A stretch of DNA of 64,000 nt from Saccharina japonica. Its lineage: Eukaryota > Sar > Phaeophyceae > Laminariales > Laminariaceae. This document shows, piece after piece, positions 47,326 to 58,015 of the stretch. The first letter of the stretch is position 1. Each line of letters starts with the position of its first letter. The notes beneath the pieces are model-generated. The model was not told where the DNA came from, made no database searches, and saw only the letters and a list, made by a program, of their open reading frames with translations. The stretch is taken from the NCBI GenBank assembly GCA_008828725.1, contig MEHQ01002099.1:124001-188000 (forward strand). Direction: 5' to 3'. The position numbers were made by a program, and so were the translations under genes.

Positions 47326-50300
47326 TCAGGAGCCCTCAGCCAGGGTCTCGAGCATCTCGGACACACGACGAACACTGACTCGCTTGAGTATGACGTCGGA
47401 ACCTGTGGAGAAAAAAGGAATCACCACACCCCTGTGTCAGGCAGTAAATGCGGCGGGATGCCTCAGGGCGACTAGTTGAGGCAACGCACATGTAGGAATC
47501 ATCATCTTTCGATACCATCAACATCCCCGCGAGAGCTACATTGATCCCGTAACCGCTACTCTTCTAGGTAACGAGGAGTGTCAAGTCATGCCGCGAGGAT
47601 TCTACCAAGCAAAACATGCATGATCGGACCCTGGCAAAGAGCAATTCTATCCCCCTATATCCCACCTTCGCCGGTGAATCCCAGGCAAACAGATCCCCCC
47701 TTGGGAACAGTTGTGGGGATTTTCTCGTGGCAGCCTGATCCCACGTGCACCTCTGTTGCCCCCGTATAGAGCACGAGCTGTCTGACGTTATCTTTTGTCA
47801 CTCCCGCACCTGCATTTTATCGCATCCGTCGGTAATGGCCGTCGGTTTAGGCGGTCGGTAGTTCTGCCGGACGCCAACCCGCGGGCATGGTACGGCGCAA
47901 CTCAAGCAGTGGCACGGGAAAACACCAGGCACATTAGAGGGCGGGCACCGTTGGTCTTGCGCATGGTGCACCCTGAGTTGTGAAACAGAGTCGCCTTACG
48001 CAGTCGATCTTGATCGGATGTTGTACGTAGTAAGCTGCAGGCTCTACCTGTACCATCTGTGGCAGTATTTCAACACTGGCCGCAATGGTCGTTTCGCGAC
48101 GGTATAGGCATTGAACCTTTGGGAGCGCTTTTCACGATCGATGCGACGAAACAACCGACGACGCATGCCATAGTAGGGATTCAATCTGACTAACTTGATT
48201 ATGGTATAGGAGCTCTATACTATTACTGTAGTACCTCACCCAAAGACTGACCTTGGGAGAAACCAAGCGTACAACCCAATGAGCAATCTCCTTGGCTAGG
48301 TACATGCGATACATGGAAATACTTGGTAACGAATAATATTGTTGAAAACAAACTAATGATTATTTTTCAGCTGAGAATATCCATTAGCCAGAAACATTTG
48401 GTTTTACCAAAATGTGCTTCTTCTACATCGTTCCGTCTTGAAAAACAAAAACAGTTTGGCTGTGATCTGTGCAACGACCCCGTCCTGGGCAGGCATTCCA
48501 ACACTTTTTTAGTTGCTGGTTCTACTCCACACCCAGGCATACCCCCCACAATGCAACCCAGCTCTAGCTCCAAGCAGTGCTTGTTGTTAGGCATCATCCG
48601 AACCACTCTAATCTCCTGCGACACATACATGACGTGCGTTCCCTGCTTCGAGCTCTCACGCACCTGGCATCACAGCGATGCGCCCCTTCGCAGCTTCCAC
48701 CAGTCGAGCTATGACGTCTTGTCCATCTTGTGCACTCTCCGCTTTGCCGGAGGTAAGGATCCGGTCGACTCCCAGTCTGCACCGACCCAAAACAAACGAC
48801 GGGGTTTAGGCGAACATCACAAGGAATGACTTAAGCTCAGGAAGGCATGCAGTTGGCATGCAGCTATGAACACAGAACACCTCCAGCGAACGGCAGATAA
48901 TTGTTTGGTATGTGCGCAAAGTTTCTACCTGGTAGTCAGTAACATGTCGAAATTTCTGGAGCAGCAGAGCAGTACGTTTGGCCGTCGTAAGAAACGCAAA
49001 GGTTAATTGACACGCGGTGATTACCCTGTTAGATGCGAACTAATACAGCAGCTGGTGCTTGCAGCGTCACCGACGGCAGTCTTCGCTGACACGGTCCGCA
49101 GGTACACACCCCTTTCAGTACAGCACACACACAATTCGTACCTGACAAGGGATTCCAGAGCGGTGAGCGGTTCAGTGGCGCAGCAGTCGAATGCCCGATG
49201 AAACGTGACGCTGCAAGAAGCAACCGCCGTCACCGATGTCGCTGTCGCTACCGCTACCGCTGCCTTTGCCACCGCCTTGACAAGTCGCGCTGTCGTCTCA
49301 ATGTCGATGCTGCCATCTTCGAGTAGAGCCTTGGAGGCGACCACGATCCGCGGAACAGAGGGACAACCTATTTTTCGCGTTATCTCATCAATACTGTTTA
49401 TAGTATGATCAATACACATACATGTTCGAGGTGTATAGGTCACGACTCTTGCTGTCACAGAGGACCATAGTAAAAAGGACCAAATATTGTCAGTAAACAT
49501 AGGTAAATATGTAGGTTCTCGTCTGTACTGTAGGTCCTATTAACTGTGGTCCCTCGTAATAGCAGCAGCCAACACGCCGGCCTTTCCGTGGGTGTTCTTC
49601 CTATTTCTACGGACTACAGTAGCAGTCGTGGAGTAAATAGCAGACCGGGCTTTCCCTTCAAGCAACGCAAACTTTTCTGACAGCGCGGGAAGCAACGTGG
49701 GACGACGAAGCAACAACAATTTAATCCGCCTACCCCGATGACGACTCCGTGCGCCCCTGCCTTCACCGCGGCTACAACGTCGTTCTCCATGACCTGGAAG
49801 GCGGTAACGACCGGGGGCAGGCAACCTGCAGCATGTCAATGGATCAAGCACACCAGGGGGTTTGCACGGGCATCACGATTTCCGGCCTTTCCCAAGCTCA
49901 CGTTTGAATTGTCAATAGTGCACACTCCCGTACCGCATAGGGCCGCCCTCACAGGGATGCGGTTCCCACGAAATGCACTGCGTGTTGCGTTTCTTTCTGG
50001 GTAGCTCTATATAGCGCTTCACGGGCGAAACACGACGTTTTACCTGCTTTTCAAGGGAAGAATACACGAAGTCTCCCGGGCGCGGGCGGATGAGCACGTG
50101 TACCCGTGTCTTGGACCCCTTTACAGCTAACGCGGCTCCTTGGATGTCCCCCATCGACGGCGTGACCCCCCCCTGCGATAAAGTTCGAGGTAAATAAGGT
50201 GGAGGTGGTGTTTTATGCTCTCCGTGCATGACCGCATCTCGACACGCACGTGTGTAACCAAGCAACGAGGTGTCTTGTTCCACGAAAAATCCCAACGACG

Positions 50301-52274
50301 CATGGATGGGCGCATCTCGCACGAGTCAACCAACTGACCAACTCGAAAGGCGTGGGGGACTAAACGATTCATCGTGCCTCTCCCAGATTGGTCAGTGTCC
50401 GAAACAGATCGTGTCGTCGTGGCGCCTCCTCGAACCCAGTATTAGACGACACCTGGTTTAATCTATATGTTGAAAAAAAAACAAAAAAACACATCCCATC
50501 CCTTCTATTATCTTTGATCTACTCCTCCAGCTCTCTCCCTCTCGTAACTCAGATCCGAGGTCACATACCGGGCGTGCCTCCCCCCTCCCCTCTACGGTGC
50601 CTGGTTGGTGAAAACCCAACGTGCTCCGTCCCGGCATTGTAGAGATGTGAGGGTCTATGGTCATACGACTACGGCCATGCACGACATGAGTACACCCCCC
50701 TCCCCTCTACGGTGCGTGCCTTCATTTGTCGCGCTGGAAGTGTTCCGCATTTTCTTCTCTCGTTGACTCACGTTGTATTGTCCATCCACACGCTATTGAT
50801 AGGCGCTTTGCAATAGCTCCTTTGGAAGCACGGGACCTTGAAGATCAACCTCTTCGAATGGACATACAACCTTAACCTGATCCTGACCGCCAACGCTACC
50901 GGGACATTGTAGCCACAAGTTTAGCACCTGCACAGCTGGGTGGTCCATACCTGAGCCAAGTTAGCGCAGAGCTCTATCCGATCGGCGCCCCCGAGGCGAG
51001 CTTGATTGGCGGACTTAAAGGCAGATCAGACATCAAGTGGAAGTGCGTCGCGCGTCGGGATAGATACGGTACAGCAGTTACTGTCGATGTGGGGGTGGGG
51101 GAGTAGAGACTACAGTATGTAGTGTAAAAACACTCGAACCTAAAGCCAGTGTTCAAACAGGACAATCGAATGTGCAACAATAACCGCGCCCTTTTTCCCG
51201 AGTAAAATGGAGAACCACTTAAAAGGAGCCAGCGACGGTGCAGAGGTGGTTCCAAAGTTGTGGGGCCAAAATGACTCGTTGAATGCCTTGCAACGCTAGA
51301 TCATTTTGTGTTGTTCAACGAACCCAAAGCTAATCGTAGATAATAGAGGTTGTGAGAAGATATACTGAAGGTACGAGAGATCGTCCACGCCACGTATGAT
51401 ACGTCGTCTCGAACGACGCACAATCGACCTCCATGTCCAGTGATCAGTGGAGAGCAGGGTTATAATTGCACGAAGTAGGCTTCCAGAGGTCCAGAGGCCG
51501 ATGTGCACCCGCCCGCAGGGGCAAATTGGACATGCAGTATGCAAACTTACGCAAAGTGTGCGAGCGTTTGACTCCAGCAACGGAATCCGGCATGAAATTG
51601 GCGAAAAAATTACTAAGAAGACACCAGAAAAGAACTTCGGCATGAAATTGACGGAGAATATGACCAAAAAGACAAAAAGACGCCAAAAATGTTTTCGCCT
51701 GCGGCCAAAACAACACACAAAAAAAAAACTGAGGCGAAAACATACCCAATTTTTTTTCTCGACTAAACAGACCCAAACAAAATTCCTCGGCGAAAAAGTG
51801 TGCGGCCCTCGAGAGTGGATGTGCGGTAAGCCGACATGTACCTTTGAGCGGATTTCTGACGAAAGATGTGCGCCACCGCAATATTTCACTCATAACCTTA
51901 ACCTTGGTGGAGAGTGCAAGAAAACCACGAATACCCGTATCGGTACGTAACCGGTTTTGGGGCAGGAGGCACCCTCAAATCAAATACAATAGTACCAGGC
52001 GTAGGCACAGAAGAACAGCACTGCTGTGCCTATTGTGTACACATCAGGGTAAGAACAACGAGAGCTTCGGCGGCGCCATCAGATAACCCAAGCTCCGCTG
52101 TGCACAAAGCAACAGCAGTAGTAGTTCTGTCATGCACCGTCATACCACGACAACAGCGAAACTAACGAACGTAAATAACATCGATCGCGTCTAAAACACT
52201 CGGTTCTGAATCACCTCTACGCCCTCGAGACAGCATTCCAGCACCACACCAGCAGACTCGATCAGCTCTGTCAT
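47326..52274 (-). CDS. cutC: CutC family copper-homeostasis protein (nine exons, ~293 aa)
   Basis: Exons in order: 52274-52215, 51013-50951, 50172-50044, 49793-49734, 49329-49142, 48776-48664, 48127-48048 (least certain), 47777-47666 and 47402-47326 (TGA). All phases agree. The TIM-barrel CutC signatures appear in order: VVLECCLEGVE, ARLGGADRIELCANLAQ, GGVTPSMGDIQ, VHVLIRPRPGDFVYS, VMENDVVAAVKAGAHGVVIG, LLEDGSIDIETTARLV, SVTFHRAFD, LGVDRILTSGKAESAQDG, GRIAVMP, and TGATEVHVGSG. Family members are cytosolic proteins linked to copper tolerance, though a direct copper role is debated. The usual MPGGG turn after the VMP strand is not rebuilt by the chosen exon 7, so its 5' edge may be wrong or a small exon is missed. 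Exon 5 has an Ala/Val/Thr insertion (KAAVAVATATSVTAVA). Introns hold a MITE and a SINE. Confidence 0.9.
49462..49552. mobile_element. 91-bp MITE, copy b
   Basis: Termini GGACCATAGTAAAAAGGACC and GGTCCTATTAACTGTGGTCC; inverted relative to 35398-35488 with the same length. Lies in CutC intron 4. Confidence 0.8.
50470..50810 (-). mobile_element. SINE-A copy 4, interrupted by R94
   Basis: The body starts in an A/T-rich run, then CATCCCATCCCTTCTATTATC and CTCGTAACTCAGATCCGAGG. It breaks at CTCTACGGTGC (50600) and resumes with the same 20 bases at 50696, then GTGCCTTCATTTGTCGCG and TCTCGTTGACTCACG. It lies in CutC intron 2. Confidence 0.8.
50601..50694 (-). mobile_element. R94 copy with intact ends and a 20-bp target duplication
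   Basis: A 94-bp insertion inside a SINE, flanked by identical 20-mers (50581-50600 and 50696-50715, CCCCCTCCCCTCTACGGTGC). On the minus strand it runs from TGTACTCATGTCGTGCATGG to GGGTTTTCACCAACCAG. The long duplication points to target-primed reverse transcription, so R94 is a retroposed element and this copy defines its ends. Confidence 0.85.
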
Positions 52275-52761
52275 TAACTCAGAACCAGGATATGTTCGTA
52301 TATTTGTACAGCAGTAGGTACCAGAGGTGGTGGATGCGATGATGTGGTTTTGGAGCTGTGGGATCGATCATCCGGGGCAGAGACCACGAGCGAGACTGTC
52401 ACTTTTTTTGTGTCACACTTACTTGTGTCACACACAAAGAGGCAAATTAACAACCATCGTGGTTCGCAAGGAACGGGAGTACCCAAGCACGAGTGCCAGC
52501 TGCCAACGGCACACAGACAACACGAAGTGACGCGCTCAATGAACACACTACCAACGCTTCACTACTATGTACTTGTTGGCGGGGTGGGTGTGTAGGCCGT
52601 GTGTCGTCTGCAATCAAGGCAAGCAAGGGTGTACATAAACATCCAGGAGGCTTTTCACTCAAGGGACATGGGGTTGAGGTTGAGTGAGATCAAGTGTGCA
52701 TTGCATGCATAGCACAGAGTGAACCACGGAGCCTCTGGGTCTCCCACATACTATGCAAACC

Positions 52762-55700
52762 ATGGCTGCTGCGAGGGCTTCTATGGTGCTCCTTTTATTT
52801 GCCTTGGCGGTATTGAACGCAGCAGCGACGGGTACAAGGTACGCCCAAAAGTACGTTCCAATTTTCGCCTTCTGTTGGCACGTCTTATGTACGTCGTGCC
52901 TTCGGTGATATGATGACTCGTTGTTTGAAGATTACCGAGTACTGCTTCTGCTGTACTCGTTACAGCTGCGTACATCAGTACACAACAGCAGTGCTCCTAG
53001 GTATTTGCTGTGCTTGTCCTTCTGTCGTGTAGAGCTGCGAGTAGTGATGCGCTACGTACAGGTTATATAGCTGTGTACTGGTATATACGCTGAAGCTCAG
53101 ACTGGAGCACTATCTCTACGAGTACGTGCATACCAGCACATACATACCTGGAACCATGCGTCGAAGAGATGCCAGGCTGCAACGCTGCAGGCCTCCAAAC
53201 TGCGGAGTCGTTCAAGACGAATCATCATTACGAGTTCATGCCCGAGAATGATAGCCAGACATATCGAAAACAAGGTGTACACATCAAGACCAAGGGATGA
53301 TGGCCTTCGGTCGACAGCGCGCGTACGCACATAGGGAATACGTACCGGTACGTACGTAGACAGGACGAGTAGGAGACGAGACGCATTTCATTGGCTTCTT
53401 CTGGTCCCCCCCCCCACCTATACCCGCACCTCCTCCACCGGCCGGTTGCGCACCGCCGGGGTACAAGGTATGAGGGTCCACCACCCCCTTCACCGCCATC
53501 GCCTTATTTGATACCACGTACCTGGTACCTGGTATCTCTTTTGCGACGTAATCATTGAATTTGGCGTCACGGGTGATCTCATCGATCTCGGAGCGAGGGA
53601 TAGAGGGGCATGATAATAGACTTTCTTTGTATCGTAAGACTTACTTACTAATATCTCGCCCAGGGATTCCCCATCCCTGCACTCTCAGAGCTCCCACTTC
53701 GAACACCGCCTCCTTTCATTATTTGCTCATGCTTTCTCTCTTTGTTCCCTACGAGTATATACTTTAGTTCTTCCTCTTTCAGTTTTGGGTTCGTGTGTGT
53801 GCCCAGACAGCACGGCAGCGCGGGCGAGCCCGGCGCCATCGCGGGTATGGGAGGGCGCTGGCCAGTAGAGGGGGGTCAGAAGGAGCGCGGTCGTATTTTT
53901 CGTGGCTAGGCCTGGCGTGCCCACCGAGACACGAGGGAAGCATGAAGGGCCTTTGTCTGCGTTGCTGCTTGCTGTATCAATCCAGTATGTCATAATTATA
54001 AGGGTCGTTTATAAGGGTAAAATAACATTCAAGCGGTGCTTATTTATCGGAACACATATTATTTTCAGAGAGAGAACCTGGCGATTTGAACACCTCATGA
54101 TGAAGCTGGCGAACGAGGGCCACGGTGAGCATCGGGCTTCATGCGAGGCAGGCCACAGGGCTCACTGGGGCAGAAAGGCAGTAGAGCTCGACCCGGACCG
54201 AATCGATGGCGACGTGATCGCGGAGAGACGGGGAGCATCAAGGCTGACAGAACGCGAAAGACGTCTCAATTTTGTTTTGTTTTTTGCGGCGCAGTTGGCC
54301 CGATGGGATTTTTTTTCGTTTTTTGTTTTTCGCTTGTGCCGTTTTGTTCGAGTACGAGTACGTACGAGTACTCGTATGTACGTACATACATACAAATGTG
54401 TACGTCTTTCTTCTTTCTCAGTTTTGTTGATTTCCTGTTTTTCGTAAATCACAACTTGACGACCGTGCTGTGCTGTGCTTTCTCTTTCATACATTACAAA
54501 GTACGAAGTACTATAATACCACCGTTCGTTGTTGTTGTTGTACTACCACACATACTCACGAAGGTACAAATCACACCCACCCCAACAGCAGGCAGCGCAA
54601 CGCCGTGCTGATAGCCGTTGCTGTGCTTTCTCTTTCGATCATACAGCTTCTTTGTTGCCCTGGAGCGTGGAGCTAGTGTGCATCCCGGGCATGTTTTGCA
54701 TGCATGTCAAGTCCGCCCTTTCTTCGCTGTGCACCATGAACCTCTTACCATGAACCTCTTGGCATTTTCAAGTCGGTGCTTTTGCTTGCACTACGTATAA
54801 GTCATGGGCCTCTTCTGCCCCTTTCCTTGCGCGAGCGTAGCGGGCGGCGTCAGCCGCCCGCGGAGCGGAGCCCTTGTACCTCGTACGAAAAAAGTTGAGA
54901 GGTTGTTCACTACTGTACCGGTATGTCTTGGTTGACCTCTTCCGCGCTCTTACTGCAGCCTAACATAACGAACTGGTCTGCTGCCTTATCGACCCTACCA
55001 AGGATCAGCAGGAGGTCCTCTCCCTCTGCCACGCAGATCGTGTCTTATTTTATCTTGTGTTTGTGGTCGCAGCTAAGGTTTTCGGTATATAGGACTTCTA
55101 TGTACCGAGAACCTAAGCTGGAACACAGGCTCAAGATATAGTTCGAGACGATCCGCATGGTAGATGCGGAGGAGACCCTACGTACTGTTCCTTGGTAGAG
55201 CCGATAAGGCAGCAGAGCAATTGACTATGTTAGGCTTCAGTAAGAGCGCAAAAGAGGTTGATCGGCACATTGTGAACAACCTCTCCACTTTTAATACGAT
55301 TCAAAGTAACTCTGTTATCTCACGCCCCCACATCCCTCGCTGAGAGATCAACGAGACAAGCCGTGACGCTCACGTGAATGATGAAGTCGAGAAAGAGATA
55401 CCAAGTAAGGCGATGGCGGTGAAGGGGGTGGTGGGCCCTCATGCCTTGTACCCCGGCGGTGCGTAGCCTACCGGCGGAGGCGGTGCGGGTTCAGGTGCGT
55501 GGGGGGGGACCAGGAGAGGCGGGAGACTCAAGGGCGGACAGCAGTAGCAGCAGTAGCAACAGTCTCAGCAGCAGCAGTAGCAACAGCCCCAGCAGCAGCC
55601 CCAGCAGCAGCAGCAGCATCGTCGCAATCAGCACCGCCACTCGAAGCAAACCGGTGGCGGTAGGGGTGGAGCAGCGCCGGAGGGCGTAACTGGCCCTCAA

Positions 55701-56735
55701 AATGGGGGTGGGATGTCGCGGCCCGCAGATGTCGTTCGGATGACTCTGGTCCCATGCCGTTCGGGAGTGGTGGGCAGGTTCCCGCGATGGGTTGGGTACC
55801 TGCCGATCCGCCGTCAGGGGCTATGCCGCCGATGCCCCTGTCGCCGGTGATAACTCCGACGGGTTGGGGCTCTCCACCGGGTAGTGTGCCGAGAGGGCCC
55901 TTGGGGCGTTGTTTCCGGTTCAGCCGGCCAGGTCACTATATCGCAGAGTCCCCGGGTGCCCCCGCGCATATGAATGTCGCGGTCCCTTCTGTTGCTCCTC
56001 CATGCCCCACTTCAATGTTTAACCGTGCCTCCGGATGTCACTCGTTGTGTATCTCCCTATGAGGTACGGAGTCAGCTCGATGGCTGGATAATATTACAGG
56101 AGAGAGAGAGTTCCGTGCCGTCGTGTGGAGTCATCATCACACGATCCCGTGCCGTCTGTGTCTGCTTTTTTGGTCTACAGGCTGATCAACAGCTGTTATA
56201 CAGCAGCCGCGGCATCAGTCAGTTGTCTTTTCTATCAGTAGCGGATAACTTCGTAGCGTCCAGCTTCGACAAAATGGTACTGGTTCATGCACTTCGCTCG
56301 ATTCCCCCCGGGTCGTCCAATCACCCTGTCTATACAGCACTTTGAGTACAACTACTGCTCTTGGCGATGGTCAGCTGCAGTAGTTGTACTACCGTAGGGT
56401 TGGGATTATCGTGGACTTGGGCTCCTTTACTGTTAGCCGTGGTTGCTCCATCAACGTTATCGTTGTCAAACCGCCGCGCGTCTCACTTCCATGTGTTTAT
56501 GTTGTTTTGACGGTTCACGAGCAGGGTGACACTCTTGCACGAGCCTGGTGCGTCGTACGTGAAGAGGTATTTGGAGCGACAGGATGCCAGCAAGACCTCG
56601 ACCAATCACCGGTTTGCAGGCTTTACGGACCCTAGGGCTGCCGACGGCAGTGGCGCCGCCCCTCCACCGCCTCCACGAGAGTTCCAAGAGAGAACAGTCA
56701 GGTATCGCGTCCTAAGGACTTATGGGGTATTGTGA
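52762..56735 (+). CDS. Tentative secreted-protein gene
   Basis: Candidate exons are 52762-52838, 54069-54124 and 56525-56735. The first encodes a clear signal peptide, MAAARASMVLLLFALAVLNA, with AAATG as a likely cleavage region, and ends in phase 2. The second (ERTWRFEHLMMKLANEGH) starts in phase 2 and ends in phase 1. The third starts in phase 2 and reads LLHEPGASYVKRYLERQD, HRFAGFTDPRAADGSG, then PPPPPREFQERTVR; a donor at 56701 or the stop at 56733-56735 ends it. One linking exon is missing between the second and third, so the model is incomplete. No family is recognised. Its introns contain copia gag fragments. Confidence 0.4.
53290..53610 (-). pseudogene. Copia-type gag fragment, inverted
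   Basis: The minus strand encodes IPRSEIDEITRDAKFND, then AMAVKGVVDPHTLYPGG and a Gly-rich stretch. The same words occur in the plus-strand fragment at 55187-55950. No start, protease or polymerase was found. A remnant in an intron. Confidence 0.6.
54917..55050 (-). pseudogene. Copia-type gag fragment, inverted (upstream part)
   Basis: The minus strand encodes EGEDLLLILGRVDKAADQF then VMLGCSKSAEEV. It pairs with the plus-strand FLGRADKAAEQLTMLGFSKS at 55187, so the two fragments lie head to head. Confidence 0.6.
55187..55950 (+). pseudogene. Copia-type gag remnant with decayed zinc knuckle
   Basis: Frames shift but the order is clear: FLGRADKAAEQLTMLGFSKS, then EVDRHIVNNLSTFNTIQ, SRPHIPR, EIPSKAMAVKGVVGPHALYP, a Gln-rich stretch from CAG repeats broken by stops, and CFRFSRPGHYIAES near 55912-55953. 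That last is a CCHC zinc knuckle in which the second and fourth ligands are Phe and Ser, so it cannot bind zinc. Stops and frameshifts mark it as dead. Confidence 0.65.
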
Positions 56736-58015
56736 ATAGACTCAAGTGTATAGTGTACGAGTACCTTGTCATGAACGATGGAGGTACACCTTTAGTCTCT
56801 CTCACAATGATACCCAGTTTCTGTCTCCCGCCCGAATCTTCCTATTTTCTCACACTTTTTAGCGTCTAGAATTACAATAATATTTATCAAAATAAATAAA
56901 TGAAAACATCAGCTGTGAGATCGAGAATTTCGTCGAAACTCATCTTTGCAAGCTGTGTGCGATGCGTATACTTCGATCACGCGTAATTCGGGGTTTTAAA
57001 TGACACCATGCTGTATTGTAGCATTGTGGCACGGTTTCGGGCGCCCTGTGCATGTAAGGCCTCTAACAGCCGGAGCTGTTTTGATCATGGATGCTCTCGA
57101 CAGCTGAAGCAAAAATCGACGGAGCGGACGCTAGATTGCGCATATAACATTAGCCAAAATGTTTACAGACAGCAGTAGAGGCACTACAGTACTTAAGTAT
57201 ATACTTCACCCTTGTGGGAGCCAGTTGTAGCGACCAAGAATATGTAAGGGGCGGTGTGGCGATCTTATCAACCGTTGGCGATATGATCAACCGTTTAGAA
57301 AGAGCGCGAGGCAGTCGTACGAGCGTCATGACGCTGCGAGCGTGTCACGCATCTCCCTTGGTTGCACTCTGGACACATCCCCCATCTCCTACCCCAGCAG
57401 CCCGGGCTTGTTGGTGTGGTTGATGGCTGATGCTTGCTGTAATCCTATTGCATTTAGGACAACTGTTACTGCCTTCGAAGTTCCTAGGGGGTTTTAACAC
57501 AAGAACACTCCATTCCAGGTTGTTGCGGCTCGTAACGCAAGGCCACGCCTCCTGTTTGCACCATCTATCTCACCCGAGCCTTGTTGGTGTCTTTCGACTT
57601 TTGCTGTCCATGCTGTGTTCTACGCCGATGTTTTGCAACGTGCTCCTGGTTGCCACGCACATATGCATTAAAAAAAAAAACTTGTGTGCGGTGGTTTGAA
57701 CTGCTGTGTACCACGTGATAATAAAACAGAGCGAGTGCTGTACCTTGCGCCCATCCTCGATTGATTTTGCGCGTGGAAGCCAGTGCTTTAATACCCCGAC
57801 TTTCGCCTTTGTTCGACGCACGCGCATCATATGCCAACCGTGGTGTATGCTAACGGTGTTTGATGAATTGAGGTGTAGTGTATGCTATGATGTTGTATGC
57901 TGATGCTAGTGTATGCTAATGGCGGTGCATTTTGTGTGGTGGCGTGTGCTGTAGCCAGGGTACGCCTTGGCAGCGGCAAGAGGACTTATAAGCGTGGAAG
58001 GGAAGCGCTACTGCG
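56736..58015. other. No gene recognised
   Basis: AT-moderate noncoding DNA with a poly-A run at about 57669. Small frames lack splice or family support. Confidence 0.5.
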
